Part shown: in pieces, positions 1 through 5,723 of the stretch
Numbering within the stretch: the stretch's first letter is position 1
Layout of the letters: every line of letters begins with the position of its first letter
Position numbers and translations under genes: made by a program
Source: Opitutaceae bacterium
GTDB lineage: Bacteria; Verrucomicrobiota; Verrucomicrobiae; Opitutales; Opitutaceae
Direction of reading: 5' to 3'
Assembly (NCBI GenBank): GCA_031266495.1
Contig: JAISAX010000896.1
Location: 1-5,723, forward strand
Length of the DNA stretch: 5,723 nt
The notes under the pieces: model-generated
Seen by the model: only the letters and a program-made list of their open reading frames with translations
Told to the model about the DNA's origin: nothing
Database searches by the model: none

Positions 1-732
1 TTCAACGCCTCGAAGGCGTACATCGCGCAACTGGACAAAACGGAAAAATACGAGGGACTGCAACCGGTGTATGTGCTCAGTTTCGTCAACGACATTTATG
101 ACCGCACGCCGGAGACCGGCGGGGAGTATTATCATCGCTACGCGCTGATGCACGAAGGGCATCCCGGGCGCCGGATCGAGGGCATCGAACTGATTTTTGT
201 GGAACTGCCGAAGTTCAAGCCGCAGCGCCGGGCCGAAAAAAAGTTCGAGCAATTGTGGCTGCTGTTCCTGACGGCGATCAACGACACGACGCAAGAGCCG
301 CCAAAGGAATTGCTGGCGACGAAGGAGACGAAGAAGGCGCTGGACTGTCTTGAGCGAGCCGCCTACACGCCCGGACAACTGCGCACCTACGATGGGTATT
401 GGGACGCCATCCGCCTCGAACGCAGCCGTTCCGTCGGCATGTTCGACGCGGGCCTCGCCAAGGGCAAAGCCCTCGGCATCGAGAAAGGCAAAGCCGAGGG
501 AGAAGCTCTCGGCATCGAGAAAGGCCTCGCCGAGGGAGAAGCCATCGGCATCGCCAAGGGCAAGGCCGAGGGGGAAGCCATCGGCATCGAAAAAGGCAAG
601 GCCGAGGGCCTCGCCGAGGGAGAAGCCAATGCCAACCTGACCCATGCCCGCAAAATGAAGGCCAAAGGGTTTTCTCCGGAAGACATCGCCGACATTACCG
701 GCATCTCCCTGGCACAACTCCGTCGGCTCTGA
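1..732 (+). CDS. Rpn family PD-(D/E)XK nuclease / putative transposase, 5'-truncated by window edge
   Basis: An open frame runs from the first base of the window to a TGA at 730-732, giving 243 residues with no start in view; the gene begins upstream. The segment from about residue 3 to 75 (ASKAYIAQL, then PVYVLSFVNDIY, YYHRYALMHE, and IEGIELIFVELPKFKP) matches the conserved middle of Rpn-family proteins (PDDEXK_2 type), which carry a PD-(D/E)XK nuclease fold and are described as recombination-promoting nucleases; some act in phage defence. The catalytic acidic residues lie N-terminal to what is visible, so activity cannot be judged. Residues 151-209 form a Gly/Ala/Glu/Lys-rich repeat tail (IEKGKAEGEA-like units), usual in this family, and the last ~25 residues (FSPEDIADITGISLAQLRRL) look like a small helix-turn-helix-like end. 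An ATG at 67 also fits the frame but would remove conserved residues. It is not functionally linked to the mre cluster downstream as far as can be seen. Confidence 0.88.
   Translation, partial: FNASKAYIAQLDKTEKYEGLQPVYVLSFVNDIYDRTPETGGEYYHRYALMHEGHPGRRIEGIELIFVELPKFKPQRRAEKKFEQLWLLFLTAINDTTQEPPKELLATKETKKALDCLERAAYTPGQLRTYDGYWDAIRLERSRSVGMFDAGLAKGKALGIEKGKAEGEALGIEKGLAEGEAIGIAKGKAEGEAIGIEKGKAEGLAEGEANANLTHARKMKAKGFSPEDIADITGISLAQLRRL
475..627 (+). repeat. 36-bp in-frame tandem repeat in the Rpn-like gene
   Basis: Four successive units begin at 475, 511, 547 and 583, each encoding a 12-residue variant of GIEKGKAEGEAL; a partial unit (GLAKGKAL) precedes them at 451, and the last unit is extended by three residues. 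Units are highly similar at the DNA level, with differences mainly at third positions or in swaps between AAA/AAG and CTC/GCC codons. The encoded pattern is charged, Ala-rich and probably helical. Copy number could change by slippage or recombination without breaking the frame. Confidence 0.85.
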
Positions 733-776
733 TTGCCGGTAGCGCAGGCGCAGGCGGGAGTCCTTGCGCATTCTCC

Positions 777-791
777 GCCCGGTTTCCGGGC
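777..791 (+). terminator. GC hairpin downstream of the Rpn-like gene, possible weak terminator
   Basis: GCCCGG (777-782), loop TTT, CCGGGC (786-791) form a perfect 6-bp stem 44 bp after the Rpn-like stop codon. The following bases are TCCCGCGTTT, not a proper U-tract, so a classical intrinsic terminator is not established. It lies between the Rpn-like gene and mreB and could help separate their transcription. Confidence 0.25.
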
Positions 792-806
792 TCCCGCGTT
801 TCCCCT

Positions 807-835
807 TTGACACCCGGGGGACGCGCCCGTTTCCT
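807..835 (+). promoter_or_regulatory. Candidate sigma70-type promoter upstream of mreB
   Basis: TTGACA at 807-812 is an exact consensus -35 hexamer. At 17-bp spacing the -10 position reads TTTCCT (830-835), only three of six matching TATAAT. It is the best placed candidate in the 155-bp gap before mreB, but the poor -10 keeps confidence low. An alternative is a TACACT (877-882) -10-like hexamer very close to the mreB start, which would give a nearly leaderless transcript. Confidence 0.22.
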
Positions 836-887
836 CCCGCAGAACCCGCCGTTCAACCGCACGGTATTCACCCATTTACACTGCAAT

Positions 888-1907
888 ATGGCTTCGTCCC
901 TTTTCGGATACTTCACCAACGACATCGGTATCGACCTCGGCACGGCCAACACGCTCGTCTATATGAAGGACAAGGGCATCGTCATGCGCGAGCCCAGCGT
1001 AGTGGCGCTCGATACCTCCACCCGCAAAGTCCGCGCGGTGGGCGACGAGGCCAAACGCATGCTCGGCCGCACCCCCGGCAACATCACCGCCATCCGGCCC
1101 ATGAAGGACGGCGTCATCGCCGATTTCGACGTCACCGAGGCGATGCTGCGCTACTTCATCAAGAAGACGCACAACAACGCCCTGCGCATGGTGGCGCCGC
1201 GGGTCGTCATTGCGATCCCCTCCGGCATCACCGAGGTGGAAAAGCGCGCCGTCAAGGACTCCGCCACGCACGCCGGGGCGCGCCACGTCATCACCATCCC
1301 CGAGCCCATGGCCGCCGCCATCGGCGTGGGGCTGCCCATCGACGAACCGGCCGCCAACATGATCGTGGACATCGGCGGCGGCACCACCGAGATCGCCATC
1401 ATCTCGCTCTCGGGCATCGTGTTTTCAAAATCGATCCGCGTGGCGGGCGACGAACTCGACAGCGCCATCGTCAACTACATGAAACGCGCCTACAACCTGC
1501 TCATCGGCGAACGCACCGCCGAGGAAATCAAGATGCGCGTCGGCTCGGCCTATCCGCTCGAAGAGGAGCTTTCCATGGAAGTCAAGGGCCGCGATTCCGT
1601 GGCCGGCCTCCCGAAAACCATCCACATCACCTCGCAGGAAATCCGCGAGGCGCTGAGTGACCCGATCGCGTCCATCGTGGACGCCGTGCGCTCGACCCTC
1701 GAACGTTGCCCGCCCGAACTCTCCGCCGACCTCGTGGACCGCGGCTTTGTCATGGCCGGCGGCGGCGCCCTCATCCGCGGCATCGACCGCCTCCTCAGCG
1801 AACGCACCGGCCTGCCCGTGATCGTCGCCGAAGACCCCCTCTCCGCCGTGGCCAACGGCACCGGCGCCGTCCTCAATGACCTCAACTGGGTCTTGCAGAA
1901 CGTCTGA
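888..1907 (+). CDS. mreB: Rod shape-determining protein MreB (bacterial actin)
   Basis: This 339-residue protein has the usual MreB length. MreB is an actin-fold ATPase that polymerises on the inner face of the cytoplasmic membrane and directs the elongation peptidoglycan machinery. Visible signatures: the phosphate-1 loop GIDLGTANTLVY (residues 14-25), the long conserved stretch MLGRTPGNITAIRPMKDGVIADF, EPMAAAIG, the phosphate-2 motif VDIGGGTTEIA (from about 160), SAYPLEEE, the adenosine-binding motif GFVMAGGGALIRGIDRLL (from 286), and VAEDPLSAVANG near the end. The ATG at 888 was chosen because it yields the conserved N-terminus (SLFGYFTNDIGIDLG, aligning with known MreB starts); the frame stays open far upstream to 399 but that overlaps the Rpn-like gene and has no MreB-like content. 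There is no Shine-Dalgarno sequence before the start. It heads the mre cluster; mreC follows after 108 bp. Confidence 0.98.
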   Translation: MASSLFGYFTNDIGIDLGTANTLVYMKDKGIVMREPSVVALDTSTRKVRAVGDEAKRMLGRTPGNITAIRPMKDGVIADFDVTEAMLRYFIKKTHNNALRMVAPRVVIAIPSGITEVEKRAVKDSATHAGARHVITIPEPMAAAIGVGLPIDEPAANMIVDIGGGTTEIAIISLSGIVFSKSIRVAGDELDSAIVNYMKRAYNLLIGERTAEEIKMRVGSAYPLEEELSMEVKGRDSVAGLPKTIHITSQEIREALSDPIASIVDAVRSTLERCPPELSADLVDRGFVMAGGGALIRGIDRLLSERTGLPVIVAEDPLSAVANGTGAVLNDLNWVLQNV

Positions 1908-1910
1908 CTG

Positions 1911-1965
1911 GATTTTCGATTCTCGATTCTCGATTTCCACTCCACTGATCCACTGATTCACCGAT
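1911..1965 (+). repeat. Two adjacent short-period tandem arrays between mreB and mreC
   Basis: Immediately after the mreB stop codon, a 7-bp array (units GATTTTC, GATTCTC, GATTCTC, GATTTCC; 1911-1938) is followed by an 8-bp array (CCACTGAT, CCACTGAT, TCACCGAT; 1942-1965). The base composition is clearly more AT-rich than the flanking genes, and no coding function is apparent. They resemble in style, though not in sequence, the arrays in the mreC-mreD gap. Confidence 0.75.
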
Positions 1966-1995
1966 CCCCCGCCGGAAGGTCCTGACGCATTTCGT

Positions 1996-2012
1996 CCCCT
2001 CCCCCCCCCTCC
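1996..2012 (+). other. C-rich tract with a run of nine C just before mreC
   Basis: CCCC (1996-1999), T, nine C (2001-2009), T, CC ends three bases before the mreC ATG, in the place a ribosome binding site would occupy. The opposite strand is an almost pure G run. It offers no Shine-Dalgarno complementarity. A homopolymer of this length could vary by slippage or be mis-sequenced. Confidence 0.6.
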
Positions 2013-2015
2013 GTC

Positions 2016-2873
2016 ATGCCCGACCGCCGCCGACGCCGTTTTGACCAGGCCCGACCCTTCCTCGTTCTCGGGGTGGTGCTGGCGGCGTGGCTGGTGGCGC
2101 CGATGGTGGTGAAACGGTTCGCGCGAATCAGTTTTTACGAAATGCAGGCTCCGGTGGACGCGACGACCTCGATCATCCGCGACCTGCAGGATTTCTGGGC
2201 GTTGAAAACCCGTTCGACCAACGAACTCATCCAGGCCGGACGCGACCAGGCGCGCCTCAACGCCTCGCACGAGGTCACCCTGCAACAAAACGCCGCCCTG
2301 CTCGCCGCGCAGGCCCGGCTGGAGGCGTTGTTGAGGCTGCCCTCCTGGCCCTCCTGGCGCACGGAACCGGCGCGGGTGGTTCGCCGCGATTTCAACGCAT
2401 TCTGGCAACGCATGGTGATCCGCAAAGGCGCCAACCACGGCATCACGGCGGGCGCCCCGGTGATCTACGGCGGCGGCGTGGCGGGGCGCGTGACGGAAGT
2501 GCACGCCTACACCTCCGTCGTCGAACTGCTGAGCAGCCCCGGCGTGCGGATTGCCGCGGTGTTCGAGGGCGACACGCATCCGGTGAGCTACCAGGGCGGC
2601 GCCAACCTGCCGCTGGCCCCGCCCGGCGGCGTGCTGGAATTTGTGCCGCTGGATATTTTCGCGACCCCCGCCAACCCGCGCCGCCTGCTCACGGCGGGCA
2701 TCGGCGGCGTGTTCCCGCCCGGCCTCGTCATCGGCGAGGTGACGACCGTCGAGCCGGGCGCCGACGGCCTCTTCAAGACCGGCCGCGTGGCGCTCGATCC
2801 GCGTCTCGCCCGGCTCGACGAAGTCGCCGTGCTCGTGCCGATCGGGGAAAAGCCTGAAAGCCCGAAAAACTGA
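2016..2873 (+). CDS. mreC: Rod shape-determining protein MreC
   Basis: This 285-residue protein has the MreC architecture: a basic cytoplasmic N-terminus (DRRRRRF), one membrane helix at about residues 14-32 (FLVLGVVLAAWLVAPMVV), a periplasmic coiled coil at roughly 45-107 (rich in Q, A, L, E), then the beta-barrel domain from about 115 to 280. Typical beta-domain sequence is VVRRDFNAFWQRMVIRKG, then NHGITAGAPVI, GGGVAGRVTEV, TSVVELLSSPGVRIAAV, and near the end LDPRLARLDEVAVLVP. MreC is a membrane-anchored scaffold that connects MreB and MreD to PBP2 and stimulates the latter. The ATG at 2016 gives a complete anchor; no Shine-Dalgarno is present, only a C-rich leader. PSWPSW (109-114) between coiled coil and beta domain comes from a perfect 9-bp duplication. 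The last residues (PESPKN) and the stop codon are encoded by sequence resembling the start of the 7-bp repeat array that follows, suggesting the natural end was altered by the repeat. Confidence 0.96.
   Translation: MPDRRRRRFDQARPFLVLGVVLAAWLVAPMVVKRFARISFYEMQAPVDATTSIIRDLQDFWALKTRSTNELIQAGRDQARLNASHEVTLQQNAALLAAQARLEALLRLPSWPSWRTEPARVVRRDFNAFWQRMVIRKGANHGITAGAPVIYGGGVAGRVTEVHAYTSVVELLSSPGVRIAAVFEGDTHPVSYQGGANLPLAPPGGVLEFVPLDIFATPANPRRLLTAGIGGVFPPGLVIGEVTTVEPGADGLFKTGRVALDPRLARLDEVAVLVPIGEKPESPKN
2341..2358 (+). repeat. Perfect 9-bp tandem duplication inside mreC
   Basis: CCCTCCTGG occurs twice in direct succession. It encodes most of the repeated Pro-Ser-Trp in the linker between the coiled coil and beta domain of MreC, keeping the frame. 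Confidence 0.8.
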
Positions 2874-2874
2874 A

Positions 2875-2935
2875 GGCTGAAACCTGAAGGCTGAAGGCTG
2901 ATTTTTGACCGCGAAGAGTGCGAAGGATGCGAAGA
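2875..2935 (+). repeat. Left arm of a 227-bp composite inverted repeat (mreC-mreD gap)
   Basis: The arm combines a 7-bp array (CTGAAGG-type units, to about 2900) with a 9-bp array (GCGAAGNNN three times, from 2911), joined by TTTTTGACC. It is the inverted partner of 3041-3101: aligned without gaps over 61 bp, I count 51 matching positions. It begins two bases after the mreC stop; similar CTGAAA units extend back into the last mreC codons (from about 2852). Confidence 0.85.
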
Positions 2936-2961
2936 TGAGATTACCACCGTCATGCTTTTTT

Positions 2962-2990
2962 GCAGGGGCGCACTTCACGTGCGCCCCTGC
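2962..2990 (+). repeat. Perfect REP-like hairpin in the spacer of the composite repeat
   Basis: GCAGGGGCGCAC (2962-2973), loop TTCAC, GTGCGCCCCTGC (2979-2990) gives a 12-bp stem without mismatch. Six T residues (2956-2961) lie directly on its 5' side, and the 3' side reads GGGTCCATCC, so neither strand shows the hairpin-then-U-run order of an intrinsic terminator. Short GC hairpins of this form are typical of REP sequences mobilised by IS200-like REP-associated transposases; that assignment is inference. Confidence 0.8.
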
Positions 2991-3007
2991 GGGTCCATCC
3001 CGACGGA

Positions 3008-3034
3008 TTGACTGATCTTTCCCGGTTTTACTAT
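3008..3034 (+). promoter_or_regulatory. Candidate promoter for mreD-mrdA inside the repeat spacer
   Basis: TTGACT (3008-3013, five of six matches to the -35 consensus) and TACTAT (3029-3034, four of six to the -10) are separated by 15 bp, somewhat short. The stretch 3014-3040 is AT-richer than its surroundings. Initiation near 3041 would place the right arm of the inverted repeat in the mreD leader. No experimental or comparative support is available. Confidence 0.25.
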
Positions 3035-3040
3035 TTCCGT

Positions 3041-3101
3041 TCTTCGCAACCTTCGCATCCTTCGCGGTCAATTTTCCGCCTTCCGCCTTCAGCCTTCAGC
3101 C
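3041..3101 (-). repeat. Right arm of the composite inverted repeat
   Basis: Read on the minus strand from 3101 to 3041 it shows CTGAAGG/CGGAAGG 7-bp units, then TTGACC and three GCGAAGNNN 9-bp units, in the same order and register as the left arm at 2875-2935. It ends only ten bases before the mreD GTG start. Confidence 0.85.
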
Positions 3102-3111
3102 TTTCCGCAAC

Positions 3112-3645
3112 GTGCCATCCGGACTCCGTCGTTTCGCCCTTCTCCTGCTCGCCGCCTTGCTGTTGCTGTGGCTGGCCGGACAACTGAACCAGGTGCTGGC
3201 GCGGTTCGGGGTGAGCGCCTGGGTCGGCGGGCTGCTGGTCGTGTTTCCCGTCCTGCGGGCCGGGCCGCGCGAAGGTCTGGCGCTCACCCTCTTGACTGGC
3301 CTGTTTTGCGATGCAATGACGCCGGTGCCGTTTGGCCTCCATGCGTTCATGTTCGCGGCCGCGCACGTGTGCACCGGTTGCCTGCGGCCGCGCCTGCCGG
3401 TGCGCGAGACGCTGGTGGGCGTGGTCATGGCGCTGTTTTTCAACCTCGCCTTCATGCTCGTCCTCGGCGTCCTCCACACGGCCTCGTGGCCCGATCCTGC
3501 CATCGGCTGGATGCGCTGGATGGCCGATCTGGTGCTTTCGCAGGTTGTCATCGTGCTCGTCGCGCCGTGGTACTTCGCCCTGCAACTGCGGATCCTCGGG
3601 CTGCTCGACGCCAACTGGCCGGAACAACCGCATCGCCTCCAGTGA
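3112..3645 (+). CDS. mreD: Rod shape-determining protein MreD
   Basis: This 177-residue, strongly hydrophobic protein matches MreD in size and topology: about five membrane segments at roughly residues 7-27, 34-50, 56-90 (possibly with a re-entrant part), 100-125 and 138-165. The segment TGLFCDAMTPVPFGLHAFMF fits the family pattern of a Gly-x-x-x-Asp followed by Phe-Gly-x-x-(A/F). MreD is the integral-membrane member of the elongasome, bridging MreB/MreC and the PBP2-RodA synthase. The start is GTG at 3112; no earlier in-frame start exists in this open frame, and no Shine-Dalgarno is seen (the leader is TTCCGCAAC). Identification rests on position between mreC and mrdA as much as on sequence, since the family is poorly conserved. 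Its separation from mreC by 238 bp of repeat DNA is unusual, as mreC and mreD are normally adjacent or overlapping. Confidence 0.92.
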   Translation: MPSGLRRFALLLLAALLLLWLAGQLNQVLARFGVSAWVGGLLVVFPVLRAGPREGLALTLLTGLFCDAMTPVPFGLHAFMFAAAHVCTGCLRPRLPVRETLVGVVMALFFNLAFMLVLGVLHTASWPDPAIGWMRWMADLVLSQVVIVLVAPWYFALQLRILGLLDANWPEQPHRLQ

Positions 3646-3662
3646 CCCCCCCCCTCCCTCCC
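3646..3662 (+). other. C9 tract / potential G-quadruplex (minus strand) at the mreD-mrdA junction
   Basis: Nine C immediately after the mreD stop, then T, CCC, T, CCC. The minus strand reads GGGAGGGA followed by nine G, which satisfies the four-tract G-quadruplex pattern with one-base loops. It lies on the template strand for mrdA transcription. Whether it folds in vivo is unknown. Confidence 0.6.
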
Positions 3663-3690
3663 GCCTCCACCCGCTCGCCGCGCTCCGCCC

Positions 3691-5723
<2,033 letters not shown>

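Noticed and set aside
475..627. CRISPR array in the 36-bp repeats
   Set aside because: The units are directly contiguous with no spacers and lie in frame in a coding sequence.
399..887. N-terminal extension of mreB
   Set aside because: The frame is open from 399, but it overlaps the Rpn-like gene, translates its repeats out of frame (Arg/Gly-rich), and the conserved MreB N-terminus starts at 888.
2962..2990. Intrinsic terminator after mreC
   Set aside because: The T-run is on the 5' side of the hairpin; neither strand has a U-run after the stem.
1425..3071. Long minus-strand open frame (548 codons) opposite mreB-mreC
   Set aside because: It spans two real genes and the repeat-filled gap; its N-terminal part is translated repeat (AKDAKVAK, FASFALFAV), and no domain is visible.
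2960..3187. Small + strand open frame in the mreC-mreD gap
   Set aside because: It is made of hairpin and repeat-arm sequence and overlaps the mreD start in another frame; no protein-like features.

Overview
The window is a GC-rich stretch (roughly two-thirds G+C by eye) with every recognisable gene on the + strand. Its core is the rod-shape (elongasome) cluster in the canonical order mreB - mreC - mreD - mrdA (PBP2). Upstream lies the 3' part of an Rpn-family (PD-(D/E)XK nuclease / putative transposase) gene. The protein sequences and the short-word intergenic repeats (7- to 9-bp periodic arrays such as GCGAAGGNN and CTGAAGG) suggest a verrucomicrobial genome, most likely of the Opitutaceae type. 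This placement is an impression from family resemblance, not a computed classification.

Layout. Positions 1-732 hold the C-terminal 243 residues of the Rpn-like protein, whose tail is built of 36-bp in-frame repeats. Positions 733-887 are a short spacer with one GC hairpin and a consensus-like -35 but no good -10. mreB (888-1907) is followed by 108 bp carrying two short tandem arrays and a C9 tract. mreC (2016-2873) ends inside a repeat. The 238-bp gap from mreC to mreD holds a composite inverted repeat: two 61-bp arms, 51 of 61 positions matching, around a 105-bp spacer with a perfect 12-bp-stem hairpin and a possible promoter. mreD (3112-3645, GTG start) and mrdA (3691 to the window end) follow, separated by a C-rich, potentially G-quadruplex-forming 45-bp junction. 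mrdA is essentially complete; its stop codon is lost in a poly-G/poly-C block (5645-5723) that looks like a sequencing or assembly artefact at a contig end.

Function. MreB forms cytoplasmic filaments under the membrane. MreC (one membrane helix plus periplasmic coiled coil and beta domain) and MreD (polytopic) connect them to PBP2, the class B transpeptidase that crosslinks side-wall peptidoglycan. The partner glycosyltransferase RodA would be expected just beyond the window. None of the four mre/mrd starts has a Shine-Dalgarno sequence; their leaders are pyrimidine-rich.

I see no wholly new multi-gene system here. The least explained features are the composite inverted-repeat element that splits mreBC from mreD-mrdA, the short-word arrays in other gaps, and the C-tracts at gene junctions.
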